Shown: in pieces, positions 36,901 to 45,274 of the stretch
How the letters are laid out: every line of letters begins with the position of its first letter
Numbering within the stretch: position 1 is the first letter of the stretch
Assembly (NCBI GenBank): GCA_019636515.1
Contig: JAHBXI010000001.1
Span: 124,001-188,000, forward strand
Reading direction: 5' to 3'
Length of the DNA: 64,000 nucleotides
DNA from: Phycisphaeraceae bacterium
GTDB taxonomy: Bacteria; Planctomycetota; Phycisphaerae; Phycisphaerales; UBA1924
Notes under the pieces: generated by a model
What the model saw: the letters and a program-made list of their open reading frames with translations, nothing else
The model's database searches: none
What the model was told of the DNA's origin: nothing
Position numbers and translations under genes: made by a program

Positions 36901-37915
36901 GGTGGTCGGCCTGGAGCCGAGCCTGTTCGAGTTTCGAGGCTTCCTCGATCCGCTCGTGGCGATCAAGTTCCGCTTCCTGGCGGGCGTGCTCGGCGGTGGC
37001 CAGGTCGTAGGCGCCCGCGTCACGCTCCTGGGTCAGGGACGACTGCCGGGAGGTCAGCCCGTCGAGGCGGGTCCTGAGTTCGTCGTACTGATCGAAGGCC
37101 AGCGCCATCCGCAGGGCGGCCAGTTCCTGGTCGAGCGCCTGGAAGCGGCGAGCCTTGACCGCCTGCCCCTTCACGATTCGGAGCCGACGCTCGGTCGATT
37201 CGAGTTTGGCGCGTGCCTCGGTCAGGTTGATCTGGGTCCGATCGAGTTTGCGCTGGGCCTCGACGCGGCGTTGCTTGTACTTCGCGACGCCCGCCGCCTC
37301 CTCGAAAATGACCCGACGCTCCTGCGGGCTGGCCAGGAGCATCGCATCGACCTTGCCCTGCTCGATGATGGAGTACGCGTCCGCGCCGATGCCCGTGTCG
37401 AGGAAAAGGTCGCGGATGTCGCGCAGGCGCGCCGTGCGCCCGTTGATCAGGTACTTGCTCGTCCCGTCACGATACAGGCGGCGCTCGACCTCGACCATGT
37501 CGCGGTCGATCGGAAGGGTACGACGGCCGCGGACGTGCGATTCGAGAACGGACTCCTCCGCATCCGTTCCCAGCGGGGATTCGGTGCTCTCGGCGTCGGG
37601 ATCGGCGACGAGGCCGTCGGCCGTCGGGGAGGGGTTCTCCGCGTCGCCAATGACCGGGTTCTCGAACGAGAGCGTGACGCTCGCCATCCCCGCGGGCTTG
37701 CGCCCCGCGGACCCGGCGAAGATCACGTCGATCATCTCGGTCCCTCGGAGGCTCTTGCTCGACCTCTCCCCAAGCACCCAGCGGATCGCGTCCACCACGT
37801 TGGACTTGCCGCACCCGTTGGGGCCGACGATGCCCGTCACGTCCCTGTCGAAGGTAAACTCGGTGGTGTCGGCGAAGGATTTGAAGCCGCTGAGCGTGAG
37901 CCTGGCCAGACGCAT
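33977..37915 (-). CDS. smc: Chromosome segregation protein SMC
   Basis: A protein of 1312 residues, longer than most SMCs. The N-terminal ATPase half has Walker [10 protein letters not shown] (31-39). Two long coiled coils flank a hinge at about residues 500-680 ([16 protein letters not shown]). The C-terminal head carries the signature [14 protein letters not shown] and Walker [17 protein letters not shown] precedes the ATG at 37915. An acidic insertion near residues 95-140 and a C-terminal tail of about 60 residues with two GKDGQ units are extra to the usual fold. It condenses and separates chromosomes; ScpA/ScpB are not in this window. Confidence 0.95.
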   Translation of the reverse strand: MRLARLTLSGFKSFADTTEFTFDRDVTGIVGPNGCGKSNVVDAIRWVLGERSSKSLRGTEMIDVIFAGSAGRKPAGMASVTLSFENPVIGDAENPSPTADGLVADPDAESTESPLGTDAEESVLESHVRGRRTLPIDRDMVEVERRLYRDGTSKYLINGRTARLRDIRDLFLDTGIGADAYSIIEQGKVDAMLLASPQERRVIFEEAAGVAKYKQRRVEAQRKLDRTQINLTEARAKLESTERRLRIVKGQAVKARRFQALDQELAALRMALAFDQYDELRTRLDGLTSRQSSLTQERDAGAYDLATAEHARQEAELDRHERIEEASKLEQARLQADHQHQQASQRRAMAEKSLDDIARQAALDAQRLADANRQLNDTESAIADQQESVASIAERLSDAERILRVAGEARAAVMEEINDRQAVINQRRQQADQIERERAALQGNLQGDDRRSESLREQLERSASRIAEYDARLAQTAQERTAADLALDSARRAVAVTESDLAARDIQLASLDRERRERAGRITDLGQELVRLESRRTTLDEMEAAGLGYGEAVRDVMRRKAEGSGFASVIGPVADLIESDAKQAAAVEAALGPAMQWIVVRSLEAIPAASELASLPGRVTFLPLASATRPEDRAESPRIEPDLLPRVTPLRGFVRPRDAAFSDRTDLASMLDRLLSDTCLVENLDAAVLLWASTSGPSARRFVTADGAVLEADGRVVAGPASATQEAGGVFQRRHELASLRDRIARIGTDIEADRRDLATIDADAAEMTSAAADLRTSLAADQRRLLQEQARADRAADDAARLDRERAQVAAESDQLRDRLARIDQERDRLGDRIESLRRLYDEQAAQARSLDEDLAAVRLRAESAADQATAAKVDVGRLSEMATSARRDLSRLELARDDFARQARELARHLAQVEARRAEAEAAIADAADQAVRHAGEVMELAERVARAREAVATADQAAQSAAQRLAAARKRSEIVERDWHALEVSRRELEVKRESLEERVSTDLRIDLAWDHAEYREMMSGGDVARIDPLAAQGRIGQLREEIRSLGHVNMDAITEEEQLGGTNLALAAQVEDLDEARRQLLALIERLNTLSKARFAEVFSAIQGNFGGENGMFRRLFGGGKAEVRLMPLVKEIDGQRVVTDEIDVLESGVEVIAKPPGKEPRSISQLSGGEKTLTAVALLMSIFRSKPSCFCVLDEVDAALDESNVARFGSVVRQFTDLSHFIVITHNKRTMQQADQLYGVTMQERGVSKRVSVRFDQVGKDGQIGKDGQVADPGESPHADVGPLRKGLVAMREVQDVASHEAGVPGH

Positions 37916-38161
37916 CGTGACGCAACCTCCATGTCGCGCGGGAAGAACGGGCCTGGCCCGGACCTCCGCCGGAACATCGTGACACCTCCCGGCCGCTTCG
38001 CCGCACCGGGAATCCAAACCATGACGCAACGCCCGTGGTGGTTCTACCACAATACATGGGGCATCCGCGTGCCGAACCGCACTATATCGGGAGAACGCGG
38101 GCCGTGTCGTGAACAACCCCGTGGGTTCTACTTTATCGGGTCATGCCGATGGCGGTCAAAA

Positions 38162-40207
38162 TTATCGGCTGGCGTTCGGGTCCTTGGGGACTGCAGGGAT
38201 CAACTGCGGCTTGCGAGGTCCGCGTTCGCCAGGCCCAGGCAGGCTCATCGGCACGTCGGGCTTCTTGAAGACCTCAAGCCGCTCGCGGTCGGCCTCTCCT
38301 TCGGGCCGCTCGGCCAGTTGTGAGCCGGCCTGGGCTTCAAGGATCTGCGCCAGGAGTTTGTCGCGTTCGGTCGTGAAGGCGGCCTGCATGCCCCCCGCCT
38401 GGTGGATCGCGTAGAGGGCTCCGACGACCTCCGAGTAACTCATCGAAAGGCCCGGGTGCGGGTCCGAAGGGGTCGGATCGTGCGCCATGAAGCGTATGAA
38501 TTCCACGAGGTCCGTCTTGACCGAGGTAATCGTCACGCGCTCGTTGCGGTAGTCGCGGTAGTACACGCGGACTCGCCCGGCGGTCGCTTCACCGTCGAGC
38601 ATCAGGCGATCCGACCATGTCGAAACCAGGATGTTGTCCCCCAGCACGGGCGAGGCGCCAAAGACCACCACCCGGGGGCGCCCCTGCTGCGTGATGTACA
38701 CCATCGGTTCCCCGAACGGCACGATGTCCATGATGAACTTCCCGGCGACGATCTCGCGGGAAACACCCTGGATGGTCCCGCCGGGAAACGACAGTCGGGC
38801 CAGTTCCTCGATGTGGGAGACCGGCTGCGGGATGGCCCTGGGGTCGGAAGCCAACGCCTGGCGCTGCCGGAGAAGGTGACGGTTCCGCTGCGTGGCGACG
38901 GCTCGGGCCGCGAGAGCCTCGTACGCCGAGGCCCGGACCGTCAGTTCGGACTCGGTCACGAGTTCTCTCAAGGCAAGGTCAACGGTCGGTCCTCCGTCGA
39001 TCATGGCGAGCAAGGTAATGGACTCGGTGCGCACGGCTCCGGTGGCGCTCCTGGCAAGGTCCCGAAGCGGCTCGGCGGCGCGGGCATCGTTGAGCCTGGC
39101 TCCGGCTCGCAGCGAGGCCATCCGCGGGACGATCTCGGGGTAGTCGTAAAGGTCGCGAACGAAGTTGAGCGATTTGGGGCCGACGGCTTCCAGGCACCAC
39201 GACAGGTCACCCGCCATCGACGGCTCTCGCTTGAGAGCCTCGACGTACCGGCGGGCGAATTCCTCCGGGTACGACTGGTCGATCTGGAGGCAGCGAACCA
39301 GGTTAAGAAACTCGACGGGCCGGTCTCTCCACGCCCCCGGAACGGCCAGGGAGATGCGTCCGCCTTCGCCCGTGGAGACGTTGCCGCCCGATTTCCCACG
39401 GGCCGCCGGCCCGCCGTCGCCGGGTTCCTCGGGAAAACGGGAGTTGATCGCGGCCGTGATCGCCCGGGCGCGGTCAAAACTCACGTTGTCCATCTGGATG
39501 ATCAACTGCAAAGGCTGGGTCACGACGCCGCCGTCGAGCACTCGCCCGATGGTGCGCGAGATCCCCGAGTCTTCCTTGCCGGGCTCGGCGAAGGGGTTGA
39601 GAAAGATCGGCCCCCTCGCCAGCGCGATGTTGCGGGTCTTGAACCCTCCCAGCGGCGCGACATCGCCGATCGTCATGTCGGTCGTCCAGAGCGTTCCGCC
39701 TTCGAGGCTGGTGGCGTTCAGCGCGCGCACGTACACGTCGAACGTCGAGCCTTCCGGGGAGCCCGGGGCGATCGCCGCCTGGACAAGGACCACGGCGACA
39801 TCCGGATCCCGGAGCAGTTGACGCGGCGTCTTTCCACGAAGGCGGGAGTGGGCCGGGTGATCGGCGGCCTTCGAGATGCCCTTGAGGGCCATCTCTCGCT
39901 CCATGGTCGCCGCGATGCGCTCGTTGACGATGCCCCCGCCCGTTCCGCTCAGCCCAACCACCAGGCCGTACCCGGAGACGACGATCGGCCGCGTGCCGAT
40001 GATCTCGGCCTCGGACCCCAGGGTCCCGCGCAACACCGCCGGGACGTCCCGGACGCTTGGCGTCACCATGCGGGGACGCTTCGGAGTTGATTCGCACGCG
40101 GCCAGCCATGCGGCGCCCAGGGCGACACAGGCCGCGCAGGCCGCCAGGCGGGCAATGTCCGCGATGAGCGACCTCATCGTTCGATGGGTGGGCTTGGGTG
40201 TCTTCAT
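38162..40207 (-). CDS. FlgI (P-ring)-like lipoprotein without flagellar neighbours
   Basis: A protein of 681 residues with a lipobox WLAAC (Cys38). The N-terminal half follows FlgI, the flagellar P-ring protein: SVRDVPAVLRG, then VSGYGLVVGLSGTGGG, LRALNA-type strands, and a GDVAPLGGFKTRNIALARG region. FlgI is about 350 residues and soluble in the periplasm, whereas this one is lipid-anchored. It also carries a second half with helical repeats (RASLRAGARLNDARAAEPLRD) and a further beta domain (GEPMVYITQQGRPRVVVFG). No flagellar gene is nearby, so a non-flagellar ring or envelope role is likely. Confidence 0.7.
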   Translation of the reverse strand: MKTPKPTHRTMRSLIADIARLAACAACVALGAAWLAACESTPKRPRMVTPSVRDVPAVLRGTLGSEAEIIGTRPIVVSGYGLVVGLSGTGGGIVNERIAATMEREMALKGISKAADHPAHSRLRGKTPRQLLRDPDVAVVLVQAAIAPGSPEGSTFDVYVRALNATSLEGGTLWTTDMTIGDVAPLGGFKTRNIALARGPIFLNPFAEPGKEDSGISRTIGRVLDGGVVTQPLQLIIQMDNVSFDRARAITAAINSRFPEEPGDGGPAARGKSGGNVSTGEGGRISLAVPGAWRDRPVEFLNLVRCLQIDQSYPEEFARRYVEALKREPSMAGDLSWCLEAVGPKSLNFVRDLYDYPEIVPRMASLRAGARLNDARAAEPLRDLARSATGAVRTESITLLAMIDGGPTVDLALRELVTESELTVRASAYEALAARAVATQRNRHLLRQRQALASDPRAIPQPVSHIEELARLSFPGGTIQGVSREIVAGKFIMDIVPFGEPMVYITQQGRPRVVVFGASPVLGDNILVSTWSDRLMLDGEATAGRVRVYYRDYRNERVTITSVKTDLVEFIRFMAHDPTPSDPHPGLSMSYSEVVGALYAIHQAGGMQAAFTTERDKLLAQILEAQAGSQLAERPEGEADRERLEVFKKPDVPMSLPGPGERGPRKPQLIPAVPKDPNASR

Positions 40208-40684
40208 GTCGGCTCTCGGCACGCGTCGGGGCGCGTGCGAAGCGGATTGTACCGACATCGGCCGAAGGCCAGGGACCGGGTTATCAACAGCAATTCCGGT
40301 GGTGAAACTGTCCCGTGACGCGGCCAAACGAGTACGGGCTTTGCATGGTCAATCCTCGTGAGCGTTCCCAACGCCTTGATTCTTCGGAACTTGGGTGTAT
40401 CGGACAGGTTTTCCACCAAACGGCCCATGATTTTGTGGCTAAATCCCCTTGCACCTACGATCTGTAGTGGTATGCTCTTGTCTTCACTCGAACGGTCATG
40501 CACGGGTGGACTTTCAGCGTCATGGCCGGGCGACCTCAGCGCGATGTTGTGTTCACCGAACCGGAGGCCGCGGGGGAATGGAGTCCCCTGCGCTTCTGGG
40601 TTTTCGTTCGTGTTTTGATTGGTCTTTGGGATGGGTTGGCGGGTGTGAGTGGGTGTACCAAGCGGCAAAGGGGAGGGAACGAAC
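40208..40684. other. Divergent intergenic region between FlgI-like gene and dcd
   Basis: A 477-bp stretch with lower G+C than its surroundings. On the minus strand a TACAAT (40246-40251) lies about 40 bp before the FlgI-like ATG. On the plus strand TTGCAC and TATGCT near 40448-40475 could form a weak promoter for dcd. A hairpin of 8 bp (40570-40577 with 40584-40591) lies in the dcd leader. No gene is supported. Confidence 0.4.
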
Positions 40685-41263
40685 GTGGCGGTGCTCGCGG
40701 ACTTCCAGATCCGAGACTCGGTGAAGATTGACCCGTTCGAGGCGGCGGAGAAGCGGCCCGGGCGGATCAGTTACGGGGTTTCGAGTTACGGCTACGACGT
40801 GCGCGTGGGGACACGGTTCAAGATCTTCACCCCGACGACGCGATCGGGTGATATCGCCGTCGTTGACCCCAAGCGCTTCAGCGACGACATGATGGTGGAA
40901 GTGGACGTGGCCGGCAACCCGCCGGACCGGCGGTACGTGATCATCCCGCCCAACTCGTTCGCCCTCTGCGAGACGGTTGAATTCCTGGAGATCCCGCGGG
41001 ATGTCCTGGCGATCTGCGTGGGCAAAAGCACGTACGCACGGTGCGGGCTGATCGTGAATGTGACCCCCCTCGAGCCCGAGTGGCGCGGAAAGGTGACGCT
41101 GGAGATCAGCAACACAACGCCGCTCCCGGCGCGTGTGTACGCCAACGAGGGGATTGCGCAGTTGATCTTCCTCCGGGGGGATCAGGTGTGCCGGATGAGT
41201 TACGCGGACAAGGCGGGCAAGTACCAGGACCAGGGCGGGCTGACGCTGCCGAAGGTGGATTGA
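40685..41263 (+). CDS. dcd: dCTP deaminase
   Basis: A protein of 192 residues that deaminates dCTP to dUTP (a bifunctional enzyme would go on to dUMP). Family features: [54 protein letters not shown] with the catalytic-site Ser/Arg/Glu, and EGIAQLIFL near the end. The GTG at 40685 follows GGGGAGGG. It is in the same direction as nrdJ, 139 bp upstream, linking two steps of deoxynucleotide supply. Confidence 0.93.
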   Translation: MAVLADFQIRDSVKIDPFEAAEKRPGRISYGVSSYGYDVRVGTRFKIFTPTTRSGDIAVVDPKRFSDDMMVEVDVAGNPPDRRYVIIPPNSFALCETVEFLEIPRDVLAICVGKSTYARCGLIVNVTPLEPEWRGKVTLEISNTTPLPARVYANEGIAQLIFLRGDQVCRMSYADKAGKYQDQGGLTLPKVD

Positions 41264-41296
41264 AGAGCGGTCCGGGGGATCGGGTCTGGTTCTTGC

Positions 41297-41356
41297 GTGC
41301 GTGGTTTGCAGGTGCGTGGTTCGTTGGTGCGTGGTTCGTGGGTGTGTGGTTCGTGG
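41297..41356 (+). repeat. Four 15-bp tandem repeats upstream of nrdJ
   Basis: Units at 41297, 41312, 41327 and 41342 read GTGCGTGGTTTGCAG, GTGCGTGGTTCGTTG, GTGCGTGGTTCGTGG and GTGTGTGGTTCGTGG, with a partial fifth (GTGTTTTG). The array ends 46 bp before the nrdJ start codon. It does not resemble the NrdR-box consensus that I know. Confidence 0.85.
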
Positions 41357-41402
41357 GTGTTTTGAAACCGGCGACGATGGAGCGAGTCAGGGACGAATTG
41401 CC

Positions 41403-44400
41403 ATGAAAATCTCCCGCAAGTTCACCAAGGACGGTTCGGACCCCTTCGCCAGCGTGAAGTGGGTGAGGCGGTCGTCGAAGATCTCGAACCCGGACGGGTC
41501 GGTGGTTTTCGAGATGAAGGACGCCGAGGTTCCCGAGACCTGGAGCCAACTCGCCACGGACATCATGGTGAGCAAGTACTTCCGCAAGGCCGGGGTGCCC
41601 GACGGCAAGGGTGGCACGGGGCCGGAGAAATCGGCCAGGCAGGTGATCCACCGCCTGGCGGGGTGCTGGCGCCACTGGGGCGAGACGCACGGCTACTTCG
41701 ACACGTCGGCGGACGCCAAGGCGTTCTACGACGAGATGGTGTACATGATGGTTCACCAGATGTGCGCCCCGAACAGCCCGCAATGGTTCAACACGGGCCT
41801 GCACTGGGCGTACGGGATCAGCGGCCCGGCGCAGGGGCACTGGGTGGTGGATCCCAAGACGGGCCAGGCCCGACTCGCCGACGATGCGTACTCGCATCCA
41901 CAGCCGCACGCGTGCTTCATCCAGTCGATCACCGACGACCTGGTGAACGAGGGCGGGATCATGGACCTGTGGGTCCGCGAGGCACGCCTGTTCAAGTACG
42001 GGAGCGGGACGGGCACGAACTTCAGCAACCTGCGGGCCGAGGGGGAGCCGTTGTCGGGCGGGGGCCGGTCGAGCGGGCTGATGTCGTGGCTGAAGATCGG
42101 CGACCGGGCGGCGTCGGCGATCAAGTCCGGGGGCACGACGCGGCGGGCCGCGAAGATGGTCTGCCTCGACATGGACCACCCGGACATCCAGACGTTCATC
42201 AACTGGAAGGTGCGAGAGGAGATCAAGGTCCAGGCACTGGTCGAGGGCCTGAAACGGCTGAAGCGTCACGATGAATCGGTGGCCCGGACGGCCGAGCGTC
42301 TGAATCTGAATCTCGACTACGACTTCAACGGAGAGGCGTACCTGACGGTCAGCGGTCAGAACAGCAACAACTCGGTGCGCATCCCCGACGAGTTCTTCGA
42401 GGCACTCGACGCGGGCCGCCCGTGGGAGACGCACTGGCGAACCGACCGGGCGACGGTGGCCCGGACGTTTGATTCCAAGGCCCTGTGGGATGACGTGTGC
42501 TTCGCGGCGTGGCGGTGCGCGGACCCGGGGGTGCAATTCGACACGACGATCAACGCGTGGCACACGTGCCCCGGCGGGGGTCGGATCAACGCGAGCAACC
42601 CGTGCTCGGAATACATGTTCCTCGACAACACGGCGTGCAACCTGGCGTCGCTGAACGTGCTGAAGTTCTACGACGCGACGGGGCGGACGTTCGACATCGA
42701 GCGGTACGAGCACGCGATCGACCTGTGGACGATGGTGCTGGAGATCAGCGTGCTGATGGCGGCGTTCCCCAGCCGGGAGATCGCGGAACTGAGTCACCGC
42801 TACCGGACGCTGGGCCTGGGATACGCGAACCTGGGCGCGATGCTGATGCAGGCGGGGATCCCCTACGACAGCGACGAGGCCCGCGCGGTCGGCGCGATGC
42901 TCACGTCGATCCTGACGGGCCGGGCGTACCGGATGTCGGCGCTGATGGCGGCCGAGCACGGCCCGTTCTCCGGCTCTCTCGCGGGCGGCGGAGCGGACGC
43001 GAAGAACATGCTCCGCGTGATCCGCAACCACCGCCGGGCGGCGATGGGGGTGGCCCGTGATCGCGACGAGTGGGAGGGCCTGAACCCACGGACGCGCCCG
43101 GTGCCGATCGATCACGCGCTGGCTCGGTCTGGGCGCGTGGGCATCGCCAACGCGGACGATCTTCTCATCCGGGCGGTCTCCGCCTGGAACGATGCGTTGT
43201 CGCTGGGTGAGAAGCACGGGTACCGCAACGCGCAGGTGACGGTGATCGCACCGACGGGGACGATCGGCCTGCTGATGGATTGCGACACAACGGGGGTCGA
43301 GCCGGATTTTTCGCTGGTGAAGTTCAAGAAACTGGCGGGCGGCGGGTATTTCAAGATCGCGAACGAGTCGGTGGAGCCCGCGCTTGTTTCGCTTGGGTAC
43401 ACGGCGGACCAGGTCGGGGACATCCTTACGTATCTGCTGGGGGCCCTGACGCTGAACGTGCCGATGCCCGCCTCGGCCAAGGGGGCCAAGCCGGGAATGA
43501 CGCTGGCGGGGTGGCTCTCGGATCGCGGTCTCTCGGACCAGGACCTGGCGGGGATCGAGCGATCGCTCCCCGGGGTGTTCGAGTTGTCGTTCGCCTTCAC
43601 GGGCTGGGGCGTTTCGGAGGCGACGCTGATCGGGCTGGGGCTGGACCCGGCGGAGTCCCGCCGGGAGATCGGGTTCAACCTTCTGAAGAAACTTGGGCTT
43701 CGGTCCAGGGAGATCGATCACCTCAACACGCTGGTGTGCGGGACGCAGACGGTGGAGGGTGCCCCGCACCTCAAGTCCGAGCACCTGTCGGTGTTCGACT
43801 GCGCGAACAAGTGCGGCAAGTCCGGGCAGAGGTACATCGCCCCGACGGGTCACATCCGGATGATGGCGGCGGCGCAGCCGTTCATCTCCGGGGCGATCAG
43901 CAAGACCATCAATCTTCCGACCGAGGCGACGCCCGACCAGATCGCCGAGTGCTACCGGATGAGTTGGGAACTTGGCCTCAAGGCCAACGCCCTGTACCGT
44001 GACAACTGCAAACTGAGCCAGCCGCTCTCCTCGACGTCGGGGTCTGAATCGTCGGACTCGTCGGAAGACGAGTTGGAAGAGCAATCCGCCAGGGAAGAGG
44101 TGGCGGAGGCGGTTGCTTCCCTGGCGGCGGCGGCGGTTGTCCTTGATGCCCCCAAGGTCGCCGAAAGGCAGGTCGAGATCGTCTACCGCCCGATGCGCCG
44201 CCGTCTTCCCGATACGCGGCGATCGATCACGCATAAGTTCAACGTGGCCGGCCACGAGGGGTACGTGACCGTCGGCCTGTACGAGGACTGCAAGCCCGGC
44301 GAGTTGTTCATCCAGATGTCGAAGGAAGGCTCGACGATCGGCGGGCTGATGGATGCCCTGGGGACGGCGACGAGCGTGGCCCTGCAGTACGGCGTGCCGG

Positions 44401-44978
44401 TCGAGAGCATGGTGGCCAAGTTCAGCCACCAGCGCTTTGAGCCGGCGGGGATGACCGAGAACCGCGACATCCCCTTTGCCAAGAGTCTGGTCGACTACAT
44501 CTTCCGCTGGATCGGCATGGAGTTCATCGAGGGGTACCGCGAGGCGCACGCGCCTCGCCGCGGCTCGGAAGATCACGCCTCCGGGGCCGGGGCCGGATCC
44601 GGAGGCGGGGGCGGGTCGCTTGGTGAACTCAACCCGGTTGATCGCCTGGGAATGTCGGATCGTGTTTCGGCGGTTCGGGCCCAGGGCGCACGCGGCGAGG
44701 ATGCGGGCTCATCGCAGGAGGATTCGCGTTGGACACGGACACCGTCGAACGGCTCGAAGTTCCCGGCCGATGGGCCGTCGGGCATGATCTCCGCGGAGGT
44801 GATCGTCGTGGAATCGACCCGGACGATCGCCACTTCGGCCGCCGGAGCGGACACGCTCACGCGGGCGATGGAGTCGGTTGGGGATGCCCCTCCGTGCGAT
44901 ACCTGCGGGACGATCACGGTTCGCAGCGGGACGTGTTACAAGTGCCTCAACTGCGGGGCGAGCCTGGGGTGCAGTTGA
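41403..44978 (+). CDS. nrdJ: B12-dependent (class II) ribonucleotide reductase
   Basis: A protein of 1191 residues that reduces ribonucleotides to deoxyribonucleotides using adenosylcobalamin, without oxygen requirement. Motifs: APNSPQWFNTGLHWAYG, GTGTNFSNLRAEGEPL, the catalytic-site loop NASNPCSEYMFLDNTACNL, TVIAPTGTIGLLMDCDTTG, and a C-terminal zinc-type module CDTC...CYKCLNCG. The extra domain between about residues 920 and 1050 (HKFNVAGHEGYVTVGLY) is normal for this long NrdJ subtype. The start at 41403 is set by family alignment. A strong terminator follows at 45192. No B12 riboswitch is seen upstream. Confidence 0.96.
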   Translation: MKISRKFTKDGSDPFASVKWVRRSSKISNPDGSVVFEMKDAEVPETWSQLATDIMVSKYFRKAGVPDGKGGTGPEKSARQVIHRLAGCWRHWGETHGYFDTSADAKAFYDEMVYMMVHQMCAPNSPQWFNTGLHWAYGISGPAQGHWVVDPKTGQARLADDAYSHPQPHACFIQSITDDLVNEGGIMDLWVREARLFKYGSGTGTNFSNLRAEGEPLSGGGRSSGLMSWLKIGDRAASAIKSGGTTRRAAKMVCLDMDHPDIQTFINWKVREEIKVQALVEGLKRLKRHDESVARTAERLNLNLDYDFNGEAYLTVSGQNSNNSVRIPDEFFEALDAGRPWETHWRTDRATVARTFDSKALWDDVCFAAWRCADPGVQFDTTINAWHTCPGGGRINASNPCSEYMFLDNTACNLASLNVLKFYDATGRTFDIERYEHAIDLWTMVLEISVLMAAFPSREIAELSHRYRTLGLGYANLGAMLMQAGIPYDSDEARAVGAMLTSILTGRAYRMSALMAAEHGPFSGSLAGGGADAKNMLRVIRNHRRAAMGVARDRDEWEGLNPRTRPVPIDHALARSGRVGIANADDLLIRAVSAWNDALSLGEKHGYRNAQVTVIAPTGTIGLLMDCDTTGVEPDFSLVKFKKLAGGGYFKIANESVEPALVSLGYTADQVGDILTYLLGALTLNVPMPASAKGAKPGMTLAGWLSDRGLSDQDLAGIERSLPGVFELSFAFTGWGVSEATLIGLGLDPAESRREIGFNLLKKLGLRSREIDHLNTLVCGTQTVEGAPHLKSEHLSVFDCANKCGKSGQRYIAPTGHIRMMAAAQPFISGAISKTINLPTEATPDQIAECYRMSWELGLKANALYRDNCKLSQPLSSTSGSESSDSSEDELEEQSAREEVAEAVASLAAAAVVLDAPKVAERQVEIVYRPMRRRLPDTRRSITHKFNVAGHEGYVTVGLYEDCKPGELFIQMSKEGSTIGGLMDALGTATSVALQYGVPVESMVAKFSHQRFEPAGMTENRDIPFAKSLVDYIFRWIGMEFIEGYREAHAPRRGSEDHASGAGAGSGGGGGSLGELNPVDRLGMSDRVSAVRAQGARGEDAGSSQEDSRWTRTPSNGSKFPADGPSGMISAEVIVVESTRTIATSAAGADTLTRAMESVGDAPPCDTCGTITVRSGTCYKCLNCGASLGCS

Positions 44979-45191
44979 GCCAGGCGCCGCCGAGCCTGCC
45001 CCGGGCGTGTCGTTGCCGGCGGGGCGTTGCGGGACGACCCGGGCTTGAGTGTGAAGCGTGGAGGGATCAAACGGTCAACACGAAGGAGTGACCCGGCGGA
45101 TCGAATGACCTTGGACATGCCACCCATGCGGGGCGCGGCGGGCAACCCACCCTCTCCTCCCACCACGCTCGCTGCAGCCCCGCACCTCCCT

Positions 45192-45233
45192 GACCCCCGG
45201 GCAACCCACCACACGCCCGGGGGTCCTTTTTTT
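45192..45233. terminator. Bidirectional rho-independent terminator
   Basis: GACCCCCGGGC (45192-45202) pairs with GCCCGGGGGTC (45215-45225), a perfect 11-bp stem followed by C and seven T (45227-45233). It ends nrdJ transcripts about 215 bp after the stop. It also faces the stop of the minus-strand gene ending at 45275, though the T-tract favours the plus direction. Confidence 0.85.
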
Positions 45234-45274
45234 GCCGCGGGTCCGCTCGGCCGCGGCCTTGCCCGACGGTCGTT

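Noticed and set aside
33980-38323. Long plus-strand frames opposite smc
   Set aside because: They mirror the coiled-coil codons of smc and have no independent motif or start signal.
41264-41402. Cobalamin riboswitch upstream of nrdJ
   Set aside because: The gap is too short and is largely filled by the 15-bp repeat; no B12-box sequence is visible.
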